Shown piece by piece: positions 24,311-32,255 of a DNA stretch of 64,000 nucleotides. Each line of letters opens with the position of its first letter. Position 1 is the first letter of the stretch. Made by a program: the position numbers and the translations under genes. The notes beneath the pieces were generated by a model that was given only the letters and a program-made list of their open reading frames with translations, was not told the DNA's origin and searched no databases. Origin of the DNA: JTS-RE37 sp041744575 (GTDB taxonomy: Bacteria; Bacteroidota; Bacteroidia; Flavobacteriales; Flavobacteriaceae); contig JBGTKP010000033.1 in assembly GCA_041744575.1 (NCBI GenBank), forward strand, positions 1-64,000, in the 5' to 3' direction.

Positions 24311-25114
24311 CTACTCTGCCGTCTCCAGGACTTTTTCCAAAATCCTCTCCACTCCATAATCATCATTGCTTGAAGTGACATAATTGGCAGCCTTAAGTAC
24401 ATTGGGATGGGCATTTGCCATGGCGAAACTGTAATCTGACAAGGCCATCATTTCCAAATCGTTGTTATAATCTCCGAATACAAGTGTTTCGTCACGGCCA
24501 ATCCGGTATTTTTTTTGAATGAGTTCTAAGGGATAGCCTTTATGGGCATTGTTATGTGAGAGATCTACCCAGTGCTCCCCAGAAACCTTGACTTTAAGCA
24601 TTCCCTCAAAATGTTTAACGGCGGGGTAGATATATTTCTCCGAACTTTCGAAATGATACACCGCAATCTTCATCACTTCTCCTTCATAATCCCTCAGGTC
24701 TTCAAGGATCTGATAACTGCTGTAGTACTCACTCAGTTTCTCCAGAAATGGGGGAGAGGTGTTCTGCACATATGCCGTAGCCTTGGCGCACAGGACAGGC
24801 ATGACATTGTCTATCTTCCCGAGCGAACTCAGGATCTCATTCTTGACATGGTTTTCCAGTGGGTTGCTAACAATTTCATGACCATTCTTTACTGCGAACC
24901 CCCCATTCTCAGCGATGATGATGATGTCATCCTTAATGGTATCAAGTTTGATCGCAATATTGTCATACTGCCTCCCGCTGGCAGCCACAAACATAATATT
25001 CCGATGCCTCAGGCGATCGAATAACTCAAAGAATCTAGGACTGACTTCATGATTTGAATTCAATAAAGTGCCGTCCATATCGGTCACTATCAGTTTAATT
25101 TTGGATAAATCCAT
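24311..25114 (-). CDS. HAD-superfamily hydrolase, Cof type (IIB)
   Basis: A 267-residue Cof-type phosphatase. Motif I is LIVTDMDGTLLNS with the nucleophile Asp, motif II is VAASGR, and motif IV is ETLVFGDYNNDLEMM with the magnesium-binding Asp pair; the IIB cap lies between (about 80-190). Such enzymes remove phosphate from sugar phosphates or cofactors in the cytosol; the substrate is not predictable. The start is the ATG at 25114 because the nucleophile strand follows directly; a TTG eight codons upstream is possible. It is convergent with the secreted-protein gene, only one base apart, and no terminator is visible between them. Confidence 0.93.
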   Translation of the reverse strand: MDLSKIKLIVTDMDGTLLNSNHEVSPRFFELFDRLRHRNIMFVAASGRQYDNIAIKLDTIKDDIIIIAENGGFAVKNGHEIVSNPLENHVKNEILSSLGKIDNVMPVLCAKATAYVQNTSPPFLEKLSEYYSSYQILEDLRDYEGEVMKIAVYHFESSEKYIYPAVKHFEGMLKVKVSGEHWVDLSHNNAHKGYPLELIQKKYRIGRDETLVFGDYNNDLEMMALSDYSFAMANAHPNVLKAANYVTSSNDDYGVERILEKVLETAE

Positions 25115-25188
25115 CAGCCTGTGATTTCGGTTGGACAAAGGTATTTTTTATGCTTAAATTACCGGGGTATTCATTGCAATAATATAAG

Positions 25189-25635
25189 ATGTCAGGGATG
25201 AATTGTTATCAGAAGGTGATCCTAATACCGCCTCAGGCCCGGGGATACCACCTCATTACAAGGTTTGTACTAAAAGAGTTCCCGGAGATATCCGGAATCT
25301 CCGCAGGAATGTTCCATCTTTTCATCCAACATACGTCTGCAAGCCTGACCATCAATGAGAACGCAGATCCAACGGTTAGAAGCGATTTTGAAAGTCACCT
25401 GAACCTGCTCGTGCCGGAGAACGAACCCCATTACCTGCACAATTCAGAAGGTCCTGACGATATGCCCGCACATATCAAGGCTTCTCTTATGGGCGCTTCG
25501 GTCATGGTTCCTATATCTAAAGGTCGCCTCGCGCTTGGTACCTGGCAGGGCATTTATCTGTGTGAACACCGGGATGATGCCTCCGGCAGGTCTGTGGTAG
25601 GTACCATATTAGGAAAGCTGGCCGGACCAGACTAA
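25189..25635 (+). CDS. YjbQ/UPF0047-family protein (secondary thiamine-phosphate synthase type)
   Basis: A 148-residue protein of the YjbQ family. The landmarks are GMFHLFIQHTSASLTINENADPTVRSD, then HNSEGPDDMPAHIKASLMG and the final RLALGTWQGIYLCEHRD; the conserved His and Glu residues sit in these blocks. Members show weak thiamine-phosphate synthase activity, but their true role is uncertain. The gene is divergent from the HAD gene, with 74 bases between the two starts. A strong terminator follows, shared with the convergent rplT operon. Confidence 0.9.
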   Translation: MSGMNCYQKVILIPPQARGYHLITRFVLKEFPEISGISAGMFHLFIQHTSASLTINENADPTVRSDFESHLNLLVPENEPHYLHNSEGPDDMPAHIKASLMGASVMVPISKGRLALGTWQGIYLCEHRDDASGRSVVGTILGKLAGPD

Positions 25636-25670
25636 GGGTCAGGGCTACCGAAACCAAATTACTTTTAAAA

Positions 25671-25702
25671 AAAGAACCTCCCGGTCTGCTGAGCGGGAGG
25701 TT
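25671..25702. terminator. Terminator between yjbQ-like gene and rplT
   Basis: AACCTCCCG (25675-25683) pairs with CGGGAGGTT (25694-25702). On the minus strand it is followed by CTTTTTTT, a clear terminator for the rplT operon. Confidence 0.85.
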
Positions 25703-25718
25703 GTTGATCCGGATGGAT

Positions 25719-26063
25719 TTATTTTATTTTATCCGCGATGGCCTTAAAAGCCTCCGGGTGGTTCATAGCGAGATCTGCGAGAACCTTTCGGTTCAGACCA
25801 ATATTGCCCGCCTTCATGCTGCCCATGAACTGGGAATAGGACATTCCGTGTAATCTTGCTCCTGCATTGATCCGGGTGATCCACAGGGCACGGAAATTGC
25901 GTTTTTTGTTCCTTCGGTCCCTGTAGGAGTACACCATCGCTTTTTCTACGGCGTTCTTAGCGACGGTCCAGACATTTTTCCTTCTACCAAAGTACCCTTT
26001 GGCCTGTTTTAATACTTTTTTTCTCCTTGCCCTTGAGGCTACGGAATTTACTGATCTTGGCAT
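25719..26063 (-). CDS. rplT: Ribosomal protein L20
   Basis: A 114-residue L20, an assembly protein of the 50S subunit. MPRSVNSVASRARRKKVLK starts it, and GYFGRRKNVW, YSYRDRRNKKRNFRALWI and the C-terminal GLNRKVLADLA are typical. It is the last gene of thrS-infC-rpmI-rplT, the order found across bacteria, 115 bases after rpmI. In other bacteria L20 represses its own operon through a leader RNA; I see no clear copy of that target in the gaps here. A terminator lies directly downstream. Confidence 0.97.
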   Translation of the reverse strand: MPRSVNSVASRARRKKVLKQAKGYFGRRKNVWTVAKNAVEKAMVYSYRDRRNKKRNFRALWITRINAGARLHGMSYSQFMGSMKAGNIGLNRKVLADLAMNHPEAFKAIADKIK

Positions 26064-26178
26064 TTTTCTTCTTTTTTTGTAGCAGGCGACCCGGTTTCGG
26101 ATACTTCATGAGGGCTGTCAATCGACTATCTTCCCTTGCCTGACTCCATGGTTAATACTACCTGTTGGAATGCATGGC

Positions 26179-26376
26179 TTATTTAAGGCGCAGCTGTTCC
26201 TTGATGTTCGAGACATCGGCCACACTGACCAGGGTCGCGTGGGTAAGTTTAAGCTTCCGCTTTTTCGACTTCTTCGTAAGAATATGACTCTTAAAGGCGT
26301 GCTTTCTTTTAATTTTCCCGGTACCGGTAAGCTTGAATCGCTTCTTGGCACTGGATTTGGTTTTCATTTTAGGCAT
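26179..26376 (-). CDS. rpmI: Ribosomal protein L35
   Basis: A 65-residue L35. The start MPKMKTKSSAKKRFKLTGTGKIKR and the basic KSHILTKKSKKRKLKL are diagnostic. It sits between infC (51-base gap) and rplT. The length is normal for Bacteroidota. Confidence 0.97.
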   Translation of the reverse strand: MPKMKTKSSAKKRFKLTGTGKIKRKHAFKSHILTKKSKKRKLKLTHATLVSVADVSNIKEQLRLK

Positions 26377-26427
26377 TTTCTTCCTGTTAATTAATACAAC
26401 TACTTGATGGTCCCGCCGGAGACTATT

Positions 26428-26982
26428 CTATTTTTTGGTTTTGGGGGCAAGGAACATCGTCATCCGTTTCCCCTCCAACTTCGGCATCTGTTCAACTTTA
26501 CCAAAATCTTCCAGTTCCTGGGCAAGTTTTAACAGCAATATTTCTCCTTTATCCTTGTAGACAATGGACCGGCCCTTAAAAAAAACATAGGCCTTTAATT
26601 TAGCGCCTTCCTTTAAAAACTTTTCGGCGTGTTTCTTTTTAAAGTCGTAATCATGATCGTCCGTATTTGGCCCGAACCTGATTTCCTTAATGATCACTTT
26701 AGTGGCCTTGGCCTTCATGACCTTTTCCCGCTTCTTCTGCTCGTAAAGGAATTTCTTGTAATCTATTACCTTACAAACAGGCGGGTCCGCATTGGGTGAT
26801 ATTTCAACCAGATCCAGACCCAATTCCTCCGCCTTGGTCATTGCAGCCTTGATGGGATATACTCCTACTTCAACGTTATCACCCACCAACCTTACTTGAG
26901 GAGCGTTGATATTTTCATTGATGTTATGAGGGTTTTTATTTTCCCTCCTGGGTTGGGGCCTAAATCTTCTACGTATTGCTAT
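26428..26982 (-). CDS. infC: Translation initiation factor IF-3 with an ATA start codon
   Basis: About 184 residues. The C-terminal and most of the N-terminal domain are plain: VRLVGDNVEVGVYPIKAAM, DLVEISPNADPPVCKVIDYKKF and KEIRFGPNTDDHD. The family N-terminus MAIRRRFRP is matched by codons ATA GCA ATA CGT AGA AGA beginning at 26982, with no ATG, GTG or TTG between the upstream stop (TAA, six codons... five codons before) and the conserved VGDN. So translation starts at ATA. Escherichia coli infC starts with AUU and is autoregulated because IF-3 rejects non-standard starts; ATA would serve the same feedback. The A-rich AAAAGAAAG upstream can act as ribosome site. It follows thrS after 31 bases. 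Confidence 0.93.
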   Translation of the reverse strand: MAIRRRFRPQPRRENKNPHNINENINAPQVRLVGDNVEVGVYPIKAAMTKAEELGLDLVEISPNADPPVCKVIDYKKFLYEQKKREKVMKAKATKVIIKEIRFGPNTDDHDYDFKKKHAEKFLKEGAKLKAYVFFKGRSIVYKDKGEILLLKLAQELEDFGKVEQMPKLEGKRMTMFLAPKTKK

Positions 26983-27013
26983 GACTACTTTCTTTTAATT
27001 AAACGTTGATATG

Positions 27014-28954
27014 TTAAAACGACTTTAAAGTACTATTAATTTCTTTTTCTATTAAACCGGCAAAGTCGTTTACAGAAATCATGCCGAGATCATCTCCTCC
27101 GTGTCTTCGAACAGAAATGGTTTCCTGTTCTTCCTCTTGTTCCCCAACGATCAGCATAAATGGAATCTTGGTCAATTCTGCCTCACGTATTTTCCTGCCC
27201 ACGGTTTCGTTCCGCTTATCAACGAGGGCGCGAATTTCGTGATTTTCCAGGGAATTTAAAACTTTTTCGGCATATTTTTCGTGCTTCTCACTCACAGGGA
27301 GCACAATAACCTGGTCCGGGGTGAGCCACAGTGGGAAATTACCCCCTGTATGTTCCAGAAGCAGCGCGATGAACCGCTCCATACTTCCAAAAGGAGCGCG
27401 GTGGATCATTACGGGCCTGTGAAGTTCATTGTCACTGCCCTTATAAGTCAGATCAAACCTTTCCGGGAGATTATAATCAACCTGTATCGTCCCAAGCTGC
27501 CAGTTTCTTCCAATGGCATCCCTGACCATAAAATCGAGTTTCGGACCATAAAAAGCAGCTTCCCCCTTTTCAATAACAAATTCCAGCCCTTTTTCCTTCG
27601 CTGCGGAGATGATCGCATTTTCAGCCATTTCCCAATGGGCAGCCGAACCGATATATTTCTCCGGCTGGTCGGGATCACGGACCGAGACCTGTGCGCTATA
27701 ATTATCCAGCCCGAGTGAGCTGAGCACGTACAGGGATAGATCTATCACATCCTTGAATTCCTGATCCAACTGTTCAGGCGTGCAGAAAATATGGGCGTCG
27801 TCCTGTGTAAACCCCCTAACCCTGGTCAGGCCGTGTAATTCGCCACTCTGTTCATATCTGTAGACTGTCCCGAATTCCGCGTAACGTTTTGGAAGCTCTT
27901 TATAACTGAAAGGGCGGGTGTTGTAAATTTCACAGTGATGGGGGCAGTTCATCGGCTTAAGGAAAAACAGTTCGTCCTCCTTTGGCGTATGGATTGGCTG
28001 GAAGCTATCCGCACCGTATTTGGCAAAATGTCCGGAAGTCACATAGAGATCTTTCAATCCTATATGGGGGGAGACCACCATTTCATAGCCAGCCTTTTTC
28101 TGTGCCTTTTTAAGAAACATTTCCAGACGCTCGCGAAGAGCAGCTCCTTTTGGCAACCATAGGGGAAGGCCCTGACCCACCTTTTTGGAAAATGTAAAAA
28201 GCTCCAGTTCTTTACCCAGTTTACGATGGTCCCTTTTTTTCGCTTCTTCGAGAATCTCCAGATAATCGGTAAGGTCTTTCTGTTTGGGAAAGGAGATCCC
28301 ATAAACCCTGGTAAGCTGAGGTTTATTCTCGTCACCCCGCCAGTAGGCTCCGGCCACGTTCAATATTTTGATGGCTTTGATGATACCTGTATTGGGAATG
28401 TGCCCGCCGCGACACAGATCCGTAAATGTATCATGGTCACAAAATGTAATTTCTCCGTCGTTCAGGTTTTCAATCAGTTCTGTCTTGTATTGGTTTCCCT
28501 CGGAGCGATAGAAGTTCAGGGCATCAGCCTTGGTCACCTCACGCATTTTAAATTCGTGCTTACCCCTGGCGATCTGGAGCGCTTCAGCTTCGAGGGTGCC
28601 GAAATCCTTTTCCGAAACACTGTGTTCTCCGAAATCGACATCATAATAGAATCCGTTTTCAATAGCGGGACCTATGGTGAGTTTAATACCGGGGTAGTGT
28701 TCCTGAAGGGTTTGGGCAAGAACGTGGGAAGTGGAGTGCCAGAAGGCCTTTTTTCCTTCTTTGTCATTCCACGTATAAAGGATCAGCTTTCCGTCTTCCT
28801 TTAATGGGGTGACCGTCTCAACCACCTTCCCATTGAAAGCGGCCGAGATGATATTTCGCGCAAGACCTTCGCTAATCTCCTTAGCGACCCCTATAGGTGT
28901 GGTCCCCATGGGGTATTCCCTGATCTTTCCGTCTGGCAATGTAATTTTGATCAT
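27014..28954 (-). CDS. thrS: Threonyl-tRNA synthetase
   Basis: A 646-residue class II synthetase. Domains in order: TGS (MIKITLPDGKIREYPMG, residues 1-60), the editing/SAD domain (HSTSHVLAQTLQEHYPG and the later HIPNTGIIKAIKI), the catalytic core with the zinc ligands in MNCPHHCEIY and HRAPFGSMERFI, and the anticodon-binding domain from about 545 (VIVLPVSEKHEKYAEKVL). The start is the ATG at 28954; the frame stays open upstream but the TGS domain begins here. It is the first gene of the translation operon, with a promoter 24-54 bases upstream. Confidence 0.97.
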   Translation of the reverse strand: MIKITLPDGKIREYPMGTTPIGVAKEISEGLARNIISAAFNGKVVETVTPLKEDGKLILYTWNDKEGKKAFWHSTSHVLAQTLQEHYPGIKLTIGPAIENGFYYDVDFGEHSVSEKDFGTLEAEALQIARGKHEFKMREVTKADALNFYRSEGNQYKTELIENLNDGEITFCDHDTFTDLCRGGHIPNTGIIKAIKILNVAGAYWRGDENKPQLTRVYGISFPKQKDLTDYLEILEEAKKRDHRKLGKELELFTFSKKVGQGLPLWLPKGAALRERLEMFLKKAQKKAGYEMVVSPHIGLKDLYVTSGHFAKYGADSFQPIHTPKEDELFFLKPMNCPHHCEIYNTRPFSYKELPKRYAEFGTVYRYEQSGELHGLTRVRGFTQDDAHIFCTPEQLDQEFKDVIDLSLYVLSSLGLDNYSAQVSVRDPDQPEKYIGSAAHWEMAENAIISAAKEKGLEFVIEKGEAAFYGPKLDFMVRDAIGRNWQLGTIQVDYNLPERFDLTYKGSDNELHRPVMIHRAPFGSMERFIALLLEHTGGNFPLWLTPDQVIVLPVSEKHEKYAEKVLNSLENHEIRALVDKRNETVGRKIREAELTKIPFMLIVGEQEEEQETISVRRHGGDDLGMISVNDFAGLIEKEINSTLKSF

Positions 28955-28977
28955 AGCTGCCCTGAAGTATGAGTCCG

Positions 28978-29008
28978 CAAAGATAACATCTTGCATTGAG
29001 GCAGACAA
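28978..29008 (-). promoter_or_regulatory. Promoter of the thrS operon
   Basis: On the minus strand TTG (29008-29006), exactly 20 bases, then TATCTTTG (28985-28978), an ideal match to the Bacteroidota sigma-A pattern TTG-N19..23-TAnnTTTG. The transcript would start near 28972, leaving a leader of under 20 bases, too short for a T-box or a thrS-type operator hairpin upstream of the start. Confidence 0.75.
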
Positions 29009-29087
29009 TATATAAAAACATGATTTTAAGGGGCATTGCAGGGGCGAACGGCACATTTCCGGCGCTATTTTTTCGGGCCTGCAGATG

Positions 29088-29318
29088 CTACTTCTTCGTT
29101 CCGAAAAAACCGTCCATCAGTATTTTTATACTGTAGAACCCCATGGCTATGGCGGCAATTCCCAGGAGAAGACCGAGGATCAGGACCGGCCAGAAGAAGG
29201 GATGTCCCTCATTCTTAAAGGCCTGGTACATCACCACCGGGGCGGTAAACATCAGGCCGGTCGTATAGAGTAAATATTTCAGACCTTTGGCCAGGACATT
29301 CTTGTCTGTTCCCATCAT
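29088..29318 (-). CDS. DUF6095-family small membrane protein
   Basis: A 76-residue protein with two transmembrane helices (about 15-32 and 42-66): LKYLLYTTGLMFTAPVVMYQAF and FFWPVLILGLLLGIAAIAMGFYSIKI. KGLKYL followed by PVVMYQAFKN, FFWPVLILG and the late GFYSIKILMDGFF is the DUF6095 pattern, known almost only from Flavobacteriia. Function unknown. Two adjacent ATGs (29318 and 29315) are possible starts. An ideal promoter ends only 2 bases upstream of the first ATG, suggesting a leaderless transcript. The thrS operon promoter lies downstream on the same strand. Confidence 0.85.
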   Translation of the reverse strand: MMGTDKNVLAKGLKYLLYTTGLMFTAPVVMYQAFKNEGHPFFWPVLILGLLLGIAAIAMGFYSIKILMDGFFGTKK

Positions 29319-29319
29319 T

Positions 29320-29349
29320 CAAAGTTACTGCAGGGTATAAAAGTAACAA
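29320..29349 (-). promoter_or_regulatory. Promoter touching the start codon of the DUF6095 gene
   Basis: On the minus strand TTG (29349-29347), 19 bases, then TAACTTTG (29327-29320). The expected transcription start (4-7 bases after the box) falls on the ATGs at 29318/29315, so the mRNA may have no leader. Confidence 0.55.
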
Positions 29350-29386
29350 TAATAGGATATATTTATCCTTATGATTCCATAACCAA

Positions 29387-30529
29387 ATGCCAAGACCGAT
29401 GACTTTTCTGCTGGTTCCGGACAAATTCAAAGGCTCACTGAGTGCCGAAGAAGTTATCGTTGCACTTTCCAAAGGATTGCAGGAGGCATTGCCGGAGTTG
29501 CAACTACATGTGGTTTTGGCGTCCGATGGGGGCGAGGGGTTTTTAGAATCAGTGACCAGATATTTAACGGTTGAAGAGGTGAAAGTTTCAACAGCAGATC
29601 CCCTGGGAAGAGCCATTGAGACTATTTACCTAATGGACTACATAAATGCCGTGGCCTATATTGAACTCGCAAAAGCCTCTGGTCTGGTACTGCTGAAACC
29701 GGAGGAAAGGAATCCGGGAATTACCACTACAAAGGGTACCGGAATACAGATGGCGGATGCGATCCAAAAAGGAGCCAAAACCCTCTTTATCGGGCTGGGG
29801 GGGAGTGCCAGTAATGACGGTGGGACAGGGATGGCGAGCGCACTTGGTTATGATTTTCTTGATGATCAAGCCTGTCAACTCAAACCAATTGGCAATGATT
29901 TATCTAAAATTCACGCTATCCGTCGGTCACCCTGGCTCGGATCGTCGGAAGAGTTAAAAATCTTCGCAGTACATGATGTTACCAATCCCCTCTATGGTAT
30001 ATCCGGGGCCGCGACGGTCTATGGAGGACAAAAAGGAGGCACTCCCGGACAGTTGAGGGATCTTGACAAAGGCCTGAAACATCTGGATAAAATAGTTCAA
30101 CAGGAATTGGGCCTGTCCTGTGCAATGATTCCTGGTGCGGGGGCTGCCGGGGGTTCCGCTTATGGATTAAAGGTCTTCGCAAATGCCGACCTTATCAGTG
30201 GAACGGATTTTCTGTTTAAGATGGCCGGAGTTCATGAATTCCTGGAAAAACAGCCGGTGGACTACATCATCACAGGAGAGGGAAAAATGGATGAACAGAC
30301 CTTGCAGGGAAAACTGATCCATGGGGTCATCACTCTGGGGGAGCGCTACAATATTCCGGTTATTTCGGTATGCGGTACGCTTGACATTGACCGGAAGTTG
30401 CTCCGCGCCTCGGGCTTAAGTGAGGTGGTGGTCATCGGCCTTCCGGATCAGTCGCTGGAATACAACATGAAGAACGCTTCCGGGCTGATAACAGAGGCTA
30501 TCCGAAATTTTTTCACTTCGCGCCAGTGA
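29387..30529 (+). CDS. Glycerate kinase (GK-II/GarK type)
   Basis: A 380-residue glycerate kinase of the GarK/GlxK family. FLLVPDKFKGSLSAEEV is the N-terminal signature, then LASDGGEGFLES, GLGGSASNDGGTGMASALG (the phosphate-binding glycine loop) and PGAGAAGGSAYGLKVF; ITGEGKMDEQTLQGK near the C-terminus is also conserved. The reaction is phosphorylation of D-glycerate, feeding it into glycolysis. It stands alone between the DUF6095 gene (divergent) and the DUF4249 genes (convergent, 21-base gap). The start may be ATG 29387 or the in-frame ATG 29399. Confidence 0.94.
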   Translation: MPRPMTFLLVPDKFKGSLSAEEVIVALSKGLQEALPELQLHVVLASDGGEGFLESVTRYLTVEEVKVSTADPLGRAIETIYLMDYINAVAYIELAKASGLVLLKPEERNPGITTTKGTGIQMADAIQKGAKTLFIGLGGSASNDGGTGMASALGYDFLDDQACQLKPIGNDLSKIHAIRRSPWLGSSEELKIFAVHDVTNPLYGISGAATVYGGQKGGTPGQLRDLDKGLKHLDKIVQQELGLSCAMIPGAGAAGGSAYGLKVFANADLISGTDFLFKMAGVHEFLEKQPVDYIITGEGKMDEQTLQGKLIHGVITLGERYNIPVISVCGTLDIDRKLLRASGLSEVVVIGLPDQSLEYNMKNASGLITEAIRNFFTSRQ

Positions 30530-30550
30530 CTTGGAAAGTGGGCTGAGTTC

Positions 30551-31390
30551 TTATTGGATCAGAATACTTTTTTTATATTCCTGAACCACGGCAAAATACC
30601 CAAGAGCAAACTTATCCGGCCTTCCTACATTGTCTTTAATCTCCTGGTTATCCAGGCCGGTTACATCAAATACATTGCCACGTACGGTGGCGACAGGGGT
30701 GGCAAAAGGGCCCATGAGATCTCCTCCCTGCTGGATAAGCTGATTCATATAATTGTAAAAGCCGCGGTCGGCACCAAGGATGCCGATGGTCACTTCATCC
30801 CCGGGATTGAGGTTGTTATCATAGAAATAGGAAAAGCTGAAAGGCTGGCCGTTATAGAACGCATCCTCGGTGACCAGGTACTCCCCGAAATCAAAGTCAA
30901 AAACATAAAAATCATCGCGATCAGGGGCATCTTCAAAACTTACGATCACTTCCGTCTCGTCCCCTTCAAAAAGAACACCTTCCCCCTGTTCGAGAGTATC
31001 TATAGGGACCGTTGGGACGTACCGGGTACGCGCGAAATATAGCCGTTCGTCATGGGTGATCTGCAGGATCAATTCTCCCTCCATGAAAAATTCCTTAGTG
31101 ACCACAGCTTCGTAAACCCCCGAACCTTCCTGCTCCTCAATGAGGATCAGCAGGCCACCAGATTCCAGGTTGATGATGGTTATTTGTTCGAGATTGGTGA
31201 CCGGGGTTGTCGAAAAGAAAGAGGCAGTCAGGCCAACCTTTACATTCACCTGAACCAGGGGTTGGGCTTCATTGACCCTAATCAGCGCATCTACCAGGAG
31301 TCTTGGGGAAGCGGAAGGTACGTCAACCTCTATCACATCCTCACAGCCGATCAGGAATAGCAGCAGCATGGGGAGCAGGCGTTTTGGCAT
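30551..31390 (-). CDS. DUF4249 lipoprotein, copy 2
   Basis: A 279-residue lipoprotein. The signal peptide MPKRLLPMLLLFLIGC ends in a lipobox Cys, followed by EDVIEVDVPSASPRLLVDALI, the DUF4249 opening. The end, GGDLMGPFATPVATVRGN... (shown in part) and FALGYFAVVQEYKKS, is nearly identical to that of the neighbour. DUF4249 proteins are found next to TonB receptors with a carboxypeptidase-like N-terminal domain and probably sit on the cell surface as substrate-binding partners, as SusD does for SusC. The ATG at 31390 begins the signal peptide; the open frame upstream overlaps the first copy. The first copy ends only 10 bases away. Confidence 0.9.
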   Translation of the reverse strand: MPKRLLPMLLLFLIGCEDVIEVDVPSASPRLLVDALIRVNEAQPLVQVNVKVGLTASFFSTTPVTNLEQITIINLESGGLLILIEEQEGSGVYEAVVTKEFFMEGELILQITHDERLYFARTRYVPTVPIDTLEQGEGVLFEGDETEVIVSFEDAPDRDDFYVFDFDFGEYLVTEDAFYNGQPFSFSYFYDNNLNPGDEVTIGILGADRGFYNYMNQLIQQGGDLMGPFATPVATVRGNVFDVTGLDNQEIKDNVGRPDKFALGYFAVVQEYKKSILIQ

Positions 31391-31400
31391 GACAAAGGTC

Positions 31401-32252
31401 TTAAAATTCAATTTGAGAGGTGTATTCCTGGACCACCGCAAAATATCCGAGGGCAAAGGCCTCAGGACGATCTACATTGTCAAATATATCGACATTGTCG
31501 AGGCCGGTGACATCAAAAACATTACCGCGGACTGTTGCCGCAGGAGTGGCAAAAGGCCCCATAAGTTCTCCGCCCTGCTGAATCAGCTTATTCATATAAT
31601 TGTAAAAGCCCTCATCCGCTCCCCAAATGCGAATGGTGGCCTCTTTACCGGCCTCCAGGTCCCTGTCATAGAAGTAAGAAAATTCAAATTCCTGCCCCTG
31701 GTAAAAGGTATCTTCCGTAACGAGGAATTCGTTAAAATCAAAATCGAAAATATAAAAGTCCTCCCGCTCAGCGACATCGGTAAATCTAACGATAACTTCG
31801 GTGTCATCCTCCCCGAAGAGAGAACCATCGCCCTTTTGTATATCATCAATTGGAACGGTAGGGATGTAATGGGTTCTGGCAAAATACTGGCGTCCGTTAT
31901 GGGATAACTGAAACACGAGTTCACCGGATGTAAAGAAGGAAGTATCCTTGACAGCTTCGTAAATGCCCGGTTGCGTTTCAAGGAGGATGAGGGTATTGGG
32001 ATTTGCAAAGGTCGATTCCATGTCCACATTGGTAATAGTGACCTGTTCCAGAGAAGTCACGGGTACTTCACCGAAATAAGTGCTCGTCAGGCCTACCCGG
32101 ACACTTACCAACTGTGAAGGACTTGAAATGTCTATTTTTATAAGTGCATCAACAATGAGTAGTGGTTCTCCGGAGGGTGTGTCCACTTCTATCACATCTT
32201 CGCAGGAAAAGAGAAGGAAAGCCATCGGAAGCAGGAGGATTTTTTTTAGCAT
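31401..32252 (-). CDS. DUF4249 lipoprotein, copy 1
   Basis: A 283-residue lipoprotein: MLKKILLLPMAFLLFSC is the signal peptide with lipobox, followed by EDVIEVDTPSGEPLLIVDALIKI. The body matches the downstream copy along its whole length, with VTSLEQVTITN, YFARTHYIPTVPIDD, DREDF-type stretches and the same MGPFATPAATVRGNVFDVTG end. It begins 3 bases after the stop of the TonB receptor gene, so both lipoproteins are co-transcribed and probably co-translated with it. The pair is a tandem duplication that has diverged most in the middle, where ligand contacts would be expected. Confidence 0.92.
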   Translation of the reverse strand: MLKKILLLPMAFLLFSCEDVIEVDTPSGEPLLIVDALIKIDISSPSQLVSVRVGLTSTYFGEVPVTSLEQVTITNVDMESTFANPNTLILLETQPGIYEAVKDTSFFTSGELVFQLSHNGRQYFARTHYIPTVPIDDIQKGDGSLFGEDDTEVIVRFTDVAEREDFYIFDFDFNEFLVTEDTFYQGQEFEFSYFYDRDLEAGKEATIRIWGADEGFYNYMNKLIQQGGELMGPFATPAATVRGNVFDVTGLDNVDIFDNVDRPEAFALGYFAVVQEYTSQIEF

Positions 32253-32255
32253 CGC

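Noticed and set aside
28226..28804. 192-codon ORF antisense to thrS
   Set aside because: Mirror frame of a strongly conserved gene; no protein-like pattern.
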